Position numbers and translations under genes: made by a program. Below, one piece after another: positions 1 through 11,960 of a DNA stretch of 64,000 bases. The stretch is taken from NCBI GenBank assembly GCA_035578155.1, contig JAPWDM010000078.1, positions 62,001 to 126,000 of the forward strand, given 5' to 3'. The notes beneath the pieces are model-generated. The model was given only the letters and a program-made list of their open reading frames with translations. It was not told where the DNA came from and made no database searches. Source of the DNA: Brachynemurus nebulosus. Taxonomy: Eukaryota; Arthropoda; Insecta; Neuroptera; Myrmeleontidae. Numbering within the stretch: the stretch's first letter is position 1; every line of letters begins with the position of its first letter.

Positions 1-2600
1 AAGGTCACAAAACGGGGGATTCCCCAAAATATTTTATTAATTTTTTCAGAGTCTAAGAATAATTAAAAAATGATTACATGTGGCATTGAATGTACTTTAC
101 ATACACTTTCCATCAGACCGATTTCCATTCCAATACATGCACATATATTGAAGTAATTGCAAGTTTTATTTTTTTCTTTAATCGCTTATACTGAAAATAC
201 CTTATCTTCGATTTTTGATTTTCTTTTTTTAAATTAAAGTACTCAGTCCCCTCTATAACGTGGTACTCGATTTTCTTTGTTTTTTTGAGTTTTACGGATT
301 TTACGGAGCTTAGTTCGAAAAATACGTGAATTTTTTAACTAACTGATAAAATGAAGTATTAATTGTAACATTACCCCACCTTTGATTTTGGATTTTCTTT
401 CTACAAATTAAAGTACTCAGTCCTCTCTTTAAGTGGTATTCGATTTTCTTTGTTTTTTTGGGTTTTACGGATTTTACTGGGCTCAGTTTTAAAAATACCA
501 GAATTTTTTAATTAATTGATAAAATAAAGTATTAATTTGAATATTACCCCACCTTTGATTTTCGATTTTCTTTTTTCAAATTAAAGTACTCAGTCCTTTC
601 TATAACGTGGCACTCGATTTTCTTTGTTTTTTTTAAGTTTTACGGATTTTACTGGGCTTAGTTTGAAAAATACGTGAATTTTTAACTAACTGATAAAATC
701 AAGTATTAATTGTAACATTACCCCACCTTTGATTTTGGATTTTCTTTTTTCAAATTAAAGTACTCAGTCTTCTCTTTAATGTGGTACTCGATTTGTTTGT
801 TTTTTTGAGTTTTACGGATTTTACGGGTTTCAGTTTAAAAAAATACGTGAATCTTGTAACTAATTTTTAAAATAAAGTATTTATTTTAATATTGTTTCAT
901 CTTTGATTTTCTTTATTTATATTTTAAATTGGAGTTTAGAGTTCCCTTTAAAACGTGTTATTCAATTTTCTTAGTTTTTTTTTTTGAGTTTTACGAATTT
1001 TACGATACTAAATTTTAAAGAAACACGTTCATTTGTTTACTAATTGATAAAATAAGGTATTAATTTCAATATTACCTTAACTTTGATAAACTCTTTGAAA
1101 AACTAAGAAAATCGAGTAACATGTTATAAAGGGGTCTCTAAACTTCAATTTAAAAGATAAATAAGGAAAATCGAAAATAAAACAATATTAAAATTAATAC
1201 TTTATTTTAAAAATTTTTTTAAAACTGAGCCCCGTAAAATCCGTAAAACTCAAAAAAAAAAAAAAAAAAACAAATAAAGTCGAGTATCACGTTAAAGAGG
1301 GGATTGAGTACTTTAATTTGAAGAAATAAAATCGAAAATCAAAGGTGGGGTAATGTTATAATTATTACTTTATTTTAACAATTAGTTTAAAAAAAACACG
1401 TATTTTTTTAAAACTGAGATCCGTAAAATCCGCGAAACTCAAAAAAACAAAGAAAATCGATTATCACGTTAAAGAGGGGACTGAGTATTTTAATTTGATG
1501 AAAGAAAATCTAAAATCAAAGGTGGGGTAATGTTACAATTAATACTTCATTTTATCAGTTACTTAAAAAATTCACGTATTTTTCAAACTAAGCCCCGTAA
1601 AATCCGTAAAACTCAAAAAAACAAAGAAAATCGAGTACCACGTTATAGAAAGGACTGAGTACTTTAATTTGAAAAAAGAAAATCGAAAATCAAAGGTGGG
1701 GTAATATTCAAATAAATACTTTATTTTATCAATTAATTAAAAAATTCTGGTATTTTTTAAAACTGAGCCCAGTAAAATCCGTAAAACCCAAAAAAAACAA
1801 AGAAAATCTAATACCACGTTAAAGAGAGGACTGAGTACTTTAATTTGTAGAAAGAAAATCCAAAATCAAAGGTGGGGTAATGTTACAATTAATACTTGAT
1901 TTTATCAGTTAGTTAAAAAATTCACGTATTTTTCAAACTAAACCCCGTAAAATCCGTAAAACTAAAAAAAAAAAAAGAAAATCGAGTACCACGTTATAGA
2001 AAGGACTGAGTACTTTAATTTGAAAGAAGAAAATCGAAAATCAAAGATGGGGTAATATTATAATTATTACTTTGTTTTAATAATTAGTTAAAAAATTCAC
2101 GTATTTTTTTAAAACTGAGCCCCGTAAAATCCGTAAAACCCAAAAAAACAACGAAAATCGAATACCACGTTAAAGAGAGGACTGAGTATTTTAATTTGAA
2201 GAAAGAAAATCGAAAATTAAAGGTGGGGTAATATTATAATTATTAATTTATTTTAATAATTAGTTAAAAAATTCACGTATTTTTCGAACTAAGCTCCGTA
2301 AAATCCGTAAAACTCGAAAAAACAAAGAAAATCGAGTACCACGTTATAGAGGGGACTGAGTACTTTAATTTAAAAAAAGAAAATCAAAAATCGAAGATAA
2401 GGTATTTTCAGTATAAGCGATTAAAGAAAAAAATAAAACTTGCAATTACTTCAATATATGTGTATGTATTGGAATGGAAATCGATCTGATTGAAAGTGTA
2501 TGTAAAGTACATTCAATGCCACATGTAATCATTTTTTAATTATTCTTAGACTCTGAAAAAATTAATAAAATATTTTGGGGAATCCCCATTTTGTGACCTT
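1..2600. mobile_element. Giant foldback element
   Basis: The two halves are inverted copies meeting near position 1090. The ends are aaggtcacaaaa at 1 and its complement ending at 2600, and the first and last 120 bases pair almost perfectly. Each arm is a tandem array of a unit of about 174 bp: 'gtactcag' recurs at 239, 413, 587 and 760 on the left, with complements on the right. The units carry alternating poly-T and TTTTACGG-type blocks. No transposase is seen, so this is a non-autonomous foldback-type DNA transposon. The left end coincides with the window edge, so a few more bases or the target duplication may lie outside. Confidence 0.85.
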
Positions 2601-4171
2601 GAACGCAACTTTGGATAATTATAACTCCGACAAAGTAGAAGATAATTCAATAATATTCGAGTACATAGCTCAACACCACTTAAACTTATTATATACACAG
2701 GGAAATTAAATTTGGAGAACATGCCATTTTTGGGTGATCGGTTTATACATGGAATTGCTCATATATTTGTGTATGTAAGTGCTTACATACATGTACAAAC
2801 TTCATTAAGTACGTAAAATAGATACATAATATGTACATGCAGTACTTACTTCAATTAACAAACATAGTAACATCTAAATGTACACTCTCCGCTCATATAT
2901 TTGAGTACAACCGAGAAGAATAAGTCAGATTGTATTTTTTTTATTTAGCAGGAAGATCGTCAAACATAATCAGTTCCGATTGACCCTGCTGTTGGAGGTA
3001 AAACTATTAAACTACTCCAGTCCTATTTACCCGGCCGTTCCTTAATAGCCCATTTTACGGTATAACTATAAGAATCGACTTATCCTATCGTATATAATTT
3101 TTTCTACTCTTTACAAATGGTGTTATAAAAATTTCAATAAATTTTTAAAACAAAATTATTTATTTTTATTTATTTATTTATTATTTTTTTTTTACAAATC
3201 AGTTTACTTAGAACAATAGTTCAAAGACCATTATTCTTTCCAATAACGTAAAAAAATGTAAAAAAATGACGGAAAACTTGTAATTTTAGTAAATTTTGAC
3301 AAAAACCATTTCTACATCAGCAATATATTCAGTGTCAGCATAAAAAAAGACCGAATATTTGATTGAAATCAATGGCGACTTCTACCTGAGCGATTTCCGA
3401 AAACGAACGACACTGTAGTAATTTATTTCCCTCCTATAACAAATTATTGATAGCCATTTTGAAAATTCGCTAAAATCAAAAAAGCTTCGTTTTTGTTATA
3501 TAGAGTGAAAATAAAATATATCGGTGTCATTTCGAAAGTCGTCCAAATACAATTCACTTTCGACTTCCATCAAACCTTCAGTCTTTTTGGGTCTGAAATT
3601 TTGGTCGGATACTACTTTTAATCTTTTTGTTAGTTTTCACACATCAATTTTAATGAATTGATTTATAATGAAGTCATCAACATTTTTATGGCCGTACCAG
3701 TACTTAAACACATATGCATATGAGCATGACAATATCTTTTCATCTTACTGTATGTACCTATGTAATTTGGCATTGTAGGCGTTCAGTAGTACATTTATTT
3801 GTTGTTTTGCTATAAAACAAAAAGCCGATGTATGTGGCAGATAATGTTGTTTTTTCTTCTCCGTTCGAAAACTTTTCATTCAGAATTCAAATATGATTAT
3901 TATAATTATCATATTGTGAAATCGCATACATAAATTATCGTTTTACAAGTCGTGCATTTGTGGCATGTGTATAGCACGTACGACATCGTACGACTCACTT
4001 GCGATTAAACAAATGTCTCCGTAGCCGGCCGAGTAGTAAGAGGCGCCGAGAGACATTGCCAAAAAACGCCCACGCACCTTGATTCCATCAATTTAGTGAG
4101 ATAACGACGAGGTGCTACAGTATAGTTGGTCTCTAATGTTCACATGTCTACAATGTATTTGTACTTATATA
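2601..4171. other. AT-rich spacer
   Basis: No open frame or recognised repeat end is seen. A short GC-richer patch at 3960-4080 has a small palindrome (cgtacgacatcgtacg) but no gene. Confidence 0.5.
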
Positions 4172-5435
4172 CCGTGTGAGTTTTTTGAGAGTTGCCATTT
4201 TTATTACAGCCTAAATTAGTAGGTATGATAGAAATGGTACCTACTGGAAAAAATACTTTTCTTGGATGTACTATAGAAATGTAACCAACCAGAACACTGT
4301 CGGTTGAAGTAGCCTCAAATATATATGCATATTTTTACCGCCTAATTGATAAATTGAAGAAAAATATAAAAAATAAACTTGGATAAAATAGTATTTTACA
4401 ATATAAGTTCGGTAAGTCGCTTTTACTGATCGAGAAAATGTTGCAATTTTCGAGATCAGTAAAGGCACTTAACGCATCGTGTATTGTATAATATATTTTG
4501 CACGATCGATTTAAAATAATTACAAAATAAAAATATGTGAAATAAAAACTAAAATTCGGATAATATGGGTGAAATTTATATTTCTATGTTATCACATAGA
4601 ATGCCATGAATAAATATTATAAATTTTTATATTAGCAACTATACGAATCTTTGTAGTGACAACTGACATCTATATTCATAAATAAAAAATTAAGTGTCAA
4701 TATTTAATTGGTGTGAATATTCTTTGAATTTTCTACTAAAAAAATTGGGGAAAATAGTTTGTTAAACTATAATATTAGTGAGAATAATGAAATTGATGAA
4801 GAATTTTAAATTTGGCTGCAAATTTATTCTCGTAAAATGAAGGGAAGATTATGAAAACCACAGAAAATTTTAATGATTGAACGACCTTTTAAAATGTCAA
4901 TAAAATAAGAAGATTAATGCCAACAATAATAATAATAATGTGCAAACTAGTGAAAATGTTCGTATTAATCGATTTATTTTCCTAATTGTTCAAATTGTAC
5001 TTTTAATTTCCATATAAATAAATAATTACAATTAGTTTTGAGCTAATTTCACTTACCACACTCCTATTAACTTACCGCACTGTTATTTTTTGGTTTCCAT
5101 GGATATAAACGAACGTTCAGGAAATGTAACTTACCAGCATTGTCAACAGCATCGGTAAATGCATGAAAATACACGATCGTGCAAAAAATCTATTTTGCTC
5201 ATTTATGTTTTTAATCGATGCATTCGATCAGTCTTACCGAAAATTTAATATATATAGTCTCATTTAAAAAACTATAAGTTTGTATCATAGCTCAAAAACC
5301 ATAAGAGCTATAAAGCTCCTGAGTATAGCAATCGGTTGCCCCCGTCGATGTCTACAACTCTTATTTGAACAATTTTTTGATTAAATCAACCGTTTGGCTG
5401 TAATAAAAATGGCAACTCTCGAAAAACTCACACGG
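4172..5435. mobile_element. TA-flanked inverted-repeat element
   Basis: Terminal inverted repeats of about 42 bp (CCGTGTGAGTTTTT..., continuing to TTATTACAGCC) lie at 4172-4213 and 5394-5435, each flanked by TA, as in Tc1/mariner-superfamily insertions. The interior holds a stable hairpin (4420-4465) and an inverted TTTTGCACGATCG pair (about 4497 and 5185), so there is symmetry at several levels. No transposase frame is visible. It is a non-autonomous element, and the superfamily rests on the TA flank only. Confidence 0.65.
4420..4465. repeat. Hairpin within TA-flanked element
   Basis: The arms CTTTTACTGATC and GATCAGTAAAGG, with an inner GAGAAAAT/ATTTTCGA pair, close on a 5-base loop. Confidence 0.7.
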
Positions 5436-5496
5436 TATATGTATATACATACCTACCTAAATAATGTTTATTCAGATGTGTTGTTTGAGTCTAGGG

Positions 5497-5925
5497 CAGG
5501 GGTGCTCAAAGTTTTGTGCGTCGACGGGGCAAATTGTAAATACCAAAATATTTGGCGGATTCGACCGATGGTCGATTTTCTATTCTAATTTACAAATTAA
5601 TAATAGAGGTAAAGATCATACCCAGAAAATATGTTGCATTTACTAAATGAAATTACGAACGAATTTCTACAGGAAAAATAAAAGTTTGACACTCGCATAT
5701 TACCCAAATTTCACCAACAGATCTGATTCATCTCATTTTTGCTATTAATCTTTAAAAAAAAATTTGAACTTGATGACGTCATCACGTATACAAATTTCTT
5801 AAAAGCCCCCAAAACTGCACTTTTTCCATGTTAGAAACATGAAATTTGAAACCGCTTATAGGTTTTCGATAGGTTTTCGCGGGCCACATTTTTGGAATTC
5901 ACGAACCGCATCTTGGCAACCCCTG
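5497..5925. mobile_element. hAT-type MITE
   Basis: The ends are CAGGGGTGCTCAAAG and (complement) CAGGGGTTGCCAAG, flanked by a degenerate 8-bp duplication gtctaggg/gcctaaag (5 of 8). The interior contains the GATGACGTCATCACGTATA block found again near 11800, 20260 and 49730. There is no coding capacity. It is a non-autonomous hAT derivative. Confidence 0.7.
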
Positions 5926-6637
5926 GCCTAAAGAATGCTTAGATTTGAAACAGTAACTGTCTATCGTGAAACTAAATAGAATTAATTATAAAGAATTTTT
6001 TTTACAATTAAATGCAAATTTAAAAATAATTGGAATAATTGATTAGATACAATTTTTCATTTCTGCATCAAAGTTGGTACCTACATACAGTTAGTTATAT
6101 ATAGGTTGGACTTTTATCGTACTTTCATTTTCTACACGAAAAATTACCAGGTTTAGAGAAATTAGAAGAGCTTCTGGATTGTTTTTCACATTTTTATCAA
6201 AATTATTTCTTTAGCAAGATTTCCACACCTAATCACATTTTGATAACTACATATTTAAAAAAAAAAAATTAAAATGGTGAAATGCAAATTGTATGCGCGC
6301 AAATAGTGTTCCGTACAATATATAGGCGATGGCAGATAAATTTTTATTTCCGATGGGTAATTTTATTCCTGAAAGAAACATTAATTGTGCAAATTTAGCT
6401 ATCTATAGGTAATAAGGTATATTTCGTATGGGGTCTACTTTGACTGAAACAACTTAAAAATTTTTCAAGATTTTCCTTTACATCGTAAGAAGAATTTTTT
6501 GGTCGGAAAACCAAATAATAGTTCAGTGGTTTTTCAAATTTTTTCTGAGCGATTTTTTTGTCTATGTACCTATAAAATTAAGGATGGTAACTTTAGGAAA
6601 TTTTCTGGGAAAAATTTTTCAACATCCTGAAAAAATG
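5926..6637. other. AT-rich spacer
   Basis: No gene, repeat end or RNA is recognised. Confidence 0.4.
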
Positions 6638-6645
6638 TTGTATTA

Positions 6646-6820
6646 ACATAAAAAGACAATTTTTTACTTTACTAATATCACTTTATTTAGAGTTTTAATT
6701 GCCGAAACATGTCACAGACAATTAAAACTCTAAATAAAGTGATATTAGTAAAGTAAAAAATTGTCTTTTTATTTTAAAATGGAATACCATAAAGTAACGG
6801 TCAAATCTATCAAATAAATA
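6646..6820 (+). mobile_element. Small hairpin insertion, Penelope-like tail
   Basis: Perfect 51-bp inverted arms (6650-6700 and 6720-6770) surround a 19-base loop carrying GCCGAAACATGTCACAGAC. They are followed by a tail, tggaataccataaagtaacg and gtcaaatctat. An 8-bp direct repeat ttgtatta flanks it (6638-6645 and 6821-6828). The tail and the outer arm align with a second insertion at 39518-39642. The GCCGAAACATGT motif and 3' tail resemble ends of Penelope-like retroelements, whose 5'-truncated copies often carry an inverted piece. That family assignment is from memory. Confidence 0.6.
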
Positions 6821-6828
6821 TTGTATTA

Positions 6829-8968
6829 GTCTATACATATAATGACTCGGAGAAATTTTTCATTTCCCAATTTACCCCCTGAAGTTATCTCTCAGCTTAT
6901 ACCATTACATCTCAATGCCAAATTTCGAAATTTTACCGAAGTGATTCCAATACCGTTTTGTCAGTTTTAATACGGAACACGGAAAAAATACAAAAATTTA
7001 AGTATATTCACCTATGTTTAGTTTAGCGTATTAAAAAACAACAAATCATGAGAAAATTTATGGCGTTATGTGTGCCCACTTACAATATTTTGAAAAATAT
7101 TTTTAAATTGAAAAAAAAAAATAAAGACTGATATACAAAAAATACATAGTATGGTGATGATATGTCCAGTCCAATGTCCGAATTACATGAGCAAAATTAT
7201 TTTACAAATTATCACAAGTGTATCACACGAATTTAATATAGACAAAAAAAAAATTATCGTTGATATGAAAGTATGTAAAAATAAAATTTATATCAAATAT
7301 TACTTTTTCACTTTTTATCATTTAACCACTATTTATAGGCGTATCTATGTTAATTAAGGTTCAGTATATGTTCCATAAAAAAGGAAAAATATCACAGCTA
7401 AATAGTTAAGGTCCAAAACTAGAAAACTTTGAGGTCAAAAAACTGCAAATAGAAAAGACACAATTAAAGTGATATGATTAACCAAATATATACGTAGAGT
7501 TTTCAGGAGTACATATTACTTCCAAAAGAAATTTCAAAAGTTTTACAAGAAAAACAAAATTACATTCATAAAAATTAAATTTGGTAAAATTTGGTAAACG
7601 ACCGACCTTAATTACAAATTATGTTGCTTTGTCGACACCGATTCAATAACTAATAGCATTAAATTTAAAATATTCAAAAATATAATACAGTAGAAATTCA
7701 AAAAGTGCAATAAAATGTCACTATCAAAAATTTAATAAAAAAAAATATTATAAAAATGGTTTCAAAAAAAAAAAATTGTAAATAGAAGTTAAATATAATT
7801 AAAATTTAAATAATATACAATTTTGAAGATAATAATGGTTTATTTATTATTTAAAAATGTGTAAAAATAACTAAATTGAAATTTCTTCGTTATTTAAACG
7901 AATGTAAACAAAGTATTACAAAAGTTAAAGTATAATATTGGTGGTTTGGTCAAAGACGTATGTGTCAATGATGCCAATACTGTTTAATGCATAAACGATA
8001 AACGTAATGTGTCGTTACTAGCATCTTTTACTTAAGAATGATTGGAATTCGTTCTACAGTTGGTATTGACTATAGATATGTATCTTCAATTAGTGATTCT
8101 TGGAGTGTGCAGTTTTTGGAATTTCTCTGTAGGTAAATTATATTTTAGTTACAAAAAAATATATTTTAAAAAAATAATAGAATTCAAATGTAATTTCAAT
8201 CTAAAAACTTGAAACAGGTGTGACAAACATTAATTTTTTCTCAAAAATTAAAAAAACAAAATACATTTTGATAAATTTATTCGTTCGAACATGTTTTCTA
8301 CAGACATAAATCTTAATCCAGGTAATACATAGGAATTTTTTACACGTTTGCCACGATCTATATAGTGAAGAAAACACATTTTACATGTAAAATTAAGTCG
8401 GCCAAATTAACGGATTGCTTCTTAAGTTATGTTCCGCAACCTACAGCAGGTATTAAAATAACTTTTGGGGCAAAAAAAAATTGTAAACGTATCGAATTGT
8501 TTCGTTGTGTTTCCGTAGCAGAATTAAGTATTAACTAAAAATAAAATTTCTGAAAAAATTCAATAGAGCGATCAATAACCCTTACCACTATTGTAGGACC
8601 CAGTTGGGTTACGGGGTAAAACGAATTGAAAATTGAAAAATTTTTAGGATTTTAGAAATTGGCATGTGATTGAAAAGTTTGATATTTTAAGTCACATGTT
8701 GGCAAACATTTGAAAAAAGGTATATCCGAAATTGTTTTCCGGACGTTCTTGAAAATTATTGATAGGTAGGTAAATTACGCAAAAGTATTTTTTCTATGTC
8801 AAATAAAAAAAAGACGTAATTAGATTTAGTAATTAACGTCCAGACAAAATCTAGTGTCAAAAATATAAATTTTTATATGTGGTTAAAAAAAGAAAATTTT
8901 GAAAAATCAGAATATGTATGTAGATGATTCTAATCGCATAAAATATTTGTATTTTGGTAAATTACTGG
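6829..8968. other. AT-rich spacer
   Basis: Roughly 2.1 kb of A/T runs. I see no credible gene, terminal repeat or structured RNA. Confidence 0.4.
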
Positions 8969-8976
8969 ATCGTGGT

Positions 8977-9138
8977 TAGGGCTGGCGAGAGGGTGTAGAT
9001 AGGGTCCAGGTCTAGAAAGGGGGCCCGGAGAAAATGAGACGATGCTTTTTTTTTTACTCGTCAATTGTATTTTTGGGAAAAAAATGTTTAAAAATTTTTT
9101 GTTCTGCCCGGGGGCCGTCATTTCTCTCGCCGGCTCTG
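8977..9138. mobile_element. Short hAT-like MITE
   Basis: The ends are GGGCTGGCGAGAG and (complement) CAGAGCCGGCGAGAG. The flanks atcgtggt and accatggt match at 6 of 8 positions, as an 8-bp hAT target duplication. The interior is a G/C-rich end with a poly-T core. It is similar in design to the CAGGGCCGGC end at 62103. Confidence 0.65.
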
Positions 9139-9146
9139 ACCATGGT

Positions 9147-9751
9147 ATCCTCAACATAACAGAAAATTGCAAATGTCCAGATTTGTGTTTTCAAATGCAG
9201 CATTTCTCTATATATGGATTTGTAGTTATGATTCGAATGCGAATTTTTGGATCTGCTCTACAGCAGATGCTAATCGATCTCTCCTATTGGTCCCAAATGA
9301 ATTTCGCTGAAATGTAGACACGACAACAAAAATAAAGATTAACAACGGTATTGAAAGTGTCGTTTAATTAACAGCTATACACCGGTGTAAAAAATCTCCG
9401 TGAAGTATATATAGGTACAACTGGACCTTTTTCGATGCGATAGATAGGGACCGCATAAAAAATATATTCAAAAAGTTCATAAATAGATTGTATAAAAAAC
9501 TCTTCTTATGAAGGGTCGCTCAATCCCTCAAAACCTCACAATTTCCTTAGAAAATGTTTTTCTAAACAAGATAAAGCATTATCTTTACACATGAAAACAT
9601 TATATTTCATTTTTATAATATTACAAAAATTGTGAAAAATACATATGTAAAAAAACTTAATGATTCAATAGCTTATATTAGTTATATTCTTATGCAATGT
9701 GTTGATCCAGTGCTTAAAAATCATTAAAAAGTAATTTTATCAAAGACAATT
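9147..9751. other. Spacer
   Basis: No gene is recognised. Short palindrome atctgctctacagcagat at 9250. Confidence 0.4.
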
Positions 9752-9800
9752 ATTATTGTTAATATAAATTAAAAATCACAAAGTGATTGAAAAAATTATC

Positions 9801-9873
9801 CGGATCGGCCGGGAATCGAACCCAGGATCTTGTGGTAACTAGCCAGATGTGCTATCCGTTGCACCACCGGTCC
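9801..9873 (-). tRNA. tRNA-like, anticodon AGT
   Basis: A 73-nt sequence that folds as a cloverleaf: acceptor GGACCGG/CCGATCC (one mismatch), D stem GTGC/GCAC, anticodon stem TCTGG/CCACA (one mismatch), loop CTAGTTA, T stem CTGGG/CCCGG. It reads as tRNA-Thr(AGT) by anticodon. A box and B box (GGTTCGATTCC) are intact and a T-run follows. It lies in a mobile repeat, so it is more likely a tRNA-derived promoter than a working tRNA. Confidence 0.65.
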
Positions 9874-10280
9874 TTTGCTCGGTAGGCGTCCGATACAGAC
9901 AACATTCAACCACCTATGTGTATGTACTCTCTATAATGCGAGAAGCAGTTACAATTTTTCAATTTCAAATATTATCGAGTGCTTGTGAAACACTACTACG
10001 TATGACAGACTTTTGTCTGCATTTTAAACACACGTAGTATTCATATGTTCACTTATCGTTCAGCTAAACTGAAACTTTAAGCACTCGACTTCCTTGGTTA
10101 ATATAACCAAAAACCCCATGTAAATTAAAAATCACAAAGTGATTGAAAAAATTATCCGGATCGGCCGGGAATCGAACACAAATATTTGAAATTGAAAAAT
10201 TGTAACTGCTTCTCGCATTATAGAGAGTACATACACATAGGTGGTTGAATGTTGTCTGTATCGGACGCCTACCGAGCAAA

Positions 10281-10353
10281 GGACCGGTGGTGCAACGGAT
10301 AGCACATCTGGCTAGTTACCACAAGATCCTGGGTTCGATTCCCGGCCGATCCG
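10281..10353 (+). tRNA. tRNA-like, anticodon AGT
   Basis: Identical in sequence to the minus-strand copy at 9801-9873. An ATAATTTTTT run just downstream would end Pol III transcription. It is the promoter-bearing part of the 356-bp unit. Confidence 0.65.
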
Positions 10354-10424
10354 GATAATTTTTTCAATCACTTTGTGATTTTTAATTTACATGGGGTTTT
10401 TGGTTATATTAACCAAGGAAGTCG

Positions 10425-10540
10425 AGTGCTTAAAGTTTCAGTTTAGCTGAACGATAAGTGAACATATGAATACTACGTGTGTTTAAAATGCAGACAAAAG
10501 TCTGTCATACGTAGTAGTGTTTCACAAGCACTCGATAATA
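10425..10540 (+). repeat. Nested hairpin downstream of tRNA-like unit
   Basis: The outer arms tcgagtgctt and aagcactcga enclose a middle pair (tactacgtgtg/catacgtagta) and the inner stem GCAGAC-aaaa-GTCTGT. At 50849-50977 the inner stem reads GCAAAC-aaaa-GTTTGT, a paired change that keeps the helix. Confidence 0.65.
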
Positions 10541-10636
10541 TTTGAAATTGAAAAATTGTAACTGCTTCTCGCATTATAGAGAGTACATACACATAGGTGG
10601 TTGAATGTTGTCTGTATCGGACGCCTACCGAGCAAA

Positions 10637-10709
10637 GGACCGGTGGTGCAACGGATAGCACATCTGGCTAGTTACCACAAGATCCTGGGTTCGATTCCCG
10701 GCCGATCCG
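10637..10709 (+). tRNA. tRNA-like, anticodon AGT
   Basis: Third identical copy, 356 bp after the previous one, again followed by a poly-T run. Tandem identity points to recent amplification or a dimeric source element. Confidence 0.65.
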
Positions 10710-10921
10710 GATAATTTTTTCAATCACTTTGTGATTTTTAATTTACATGGGGTTTTTGGTTATATTAACCAAGGAAGTCGAGTGCTTAAAGTTTCAGTTT
10801 AGCTGAACGATAAGTGAACATATGAATACTACGTGTGTTAAAATGCAGACAAAAGTCTGTCATACGTAGTAGTGTTTCACAAGCACTCGATAATATTTGA
10901 AATTGAAAAATTATTGTTAAT

Positions 10922-11539
10922 GTTTACGTTTCTTACTGTCTCGTGATTTTGATTCACATTATGCATTAAAAAGGGTTTAACTGTATATAGTGTGTAATAT
11001 ATTTGTATCAAAAAAACCTCTACAGATACATTATTAGAGGTAGTTTACAGCCAAGTAACAAAATACTTATATATTGGTGGTATATAGCGATGTTTCCAAA
11101 ACAAAGAACTAATAATAACTCTAATACATATACATATGTATACAATGTACATAAGTCGACCGCCAGGTGTGCCCTGATGTGCTCGAACGTATTCCCGTGG
11201 TCTATTTCGAGAACAAAATAACATTAAACTCAACTAAAAACTTCATGGAGAAATCACTATTGCTGACAAAACTTGATACATTGCATCACAAAAACAACTG
11301 TGTTTTTGTTTTGTCTTTCAATCTGTGTTGCATTCTTCTCTTTTTCAAAAATTTTTTGTATGATACACAAGAAAGATTCTTTATTGAAAATTATTCTCAA
11401 GAGTAGAGGTTTCCAAATTAGGACCCGTAAAATTAGATTGTTGAATTCGTAAATATAATTTACATCATTTTTAGAAAAACCCTTGAAAAATTAAAAAAAA
11501 AAAATTATATGCAATATACCTTTACATAAATTTTATATA
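10922..11539. other. AT-rich spacer
   Basis: Short frames on both strands overlap each other and show no recognisable domain. I see no gene. Confidence 0.4.
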
Positions 11540-11960
11540 TCAGCGGTGTTCAACCTTTTCTACTGTGGATTTATCCAACGACCTGCGTTTACATAAATCA
11601 GGTTTTTAGGTCAAAATAATCAAATTTGTTCCAGGAAATGTGATTTAATTTCCGTGTGTGAATTTGCGGGTGTAATGCAATTCTGATTTTGTCAAAAATG
11701 AAACAAGTATCGGCAACTTATGCGCAACTTCAAAATTAATGTTTCTAGCATCAAAATTACGGTTTTCTTGGAGCTTTAAAATTTTTTTGATATACGTGAT
11801 GACGTCATCAAGTTCAATTTTTTCCATTTTGAAGTAATAGCTACAAAAATTAGGTGGATTAAATCCGTCGGTGAAATTTGGATAATTTGAGTGCGACATT
11901 TTTATTTTTCTGATAAAAATGGTTTAATTTGTTTAGAAAACATTACTTATTTTTCGGATA
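11540..11960 (-). mobile_element. Truncated hAT MITE with GATGACGTCA block
   Basis: It begins with the hAT-type end cagcggtgttcaacc and contains the GATGACGTCATCAAGTTC block of the 5497-5925 element in the opposite orientation. The far terminal repeat is not visible, so the copy is truncated. Confidence 0.55.

Larger units (their letters stand above)
9764..10909. mobile_element. Compound tRNA-bearing retroelement
   Basis: The block is flanked by a perfect 12-bp direct repeat attattgttaat (9752-9763 and 10910-10921), so it entered as one unit. It holds a minus-strand copy of a repeat unit of about 356 bp (9764-10118), a truncated minus piece (10119-10175), then plus-strand tandem units (period 356 bp: the same motif at 10183, 10539 and 10895). 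Each full unit has a tRNA-like sequence, a poly-T terminator, and two nested inverted repeats (tcgagtgctt/aagcactcga around gcagacaaaagtctg). The long duplication and inverted 5' part fit target-primed reverse transcription with twin priming. A SINE-like nature is inferred. Confidence 0.75.

Noticed and set aside
4030..4110. Possible tRNA/SINE A box (ggccgagtagtaagaggc)
   Set aside because: No B box or cloverleaf partner strands follow at the right distance.
5772..5781. GATGACGTCA motifs as CREB-type regulatory sites
   Set aside because: They recur as part of a dispersed MITE family together with long shared flanks, so common descent explains them.
9849..10661. Identical 62-residue frames on opposite strands
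   Set aside because: They are readings of the tRNA-bearing repeat unit in its two orientations, not genes.
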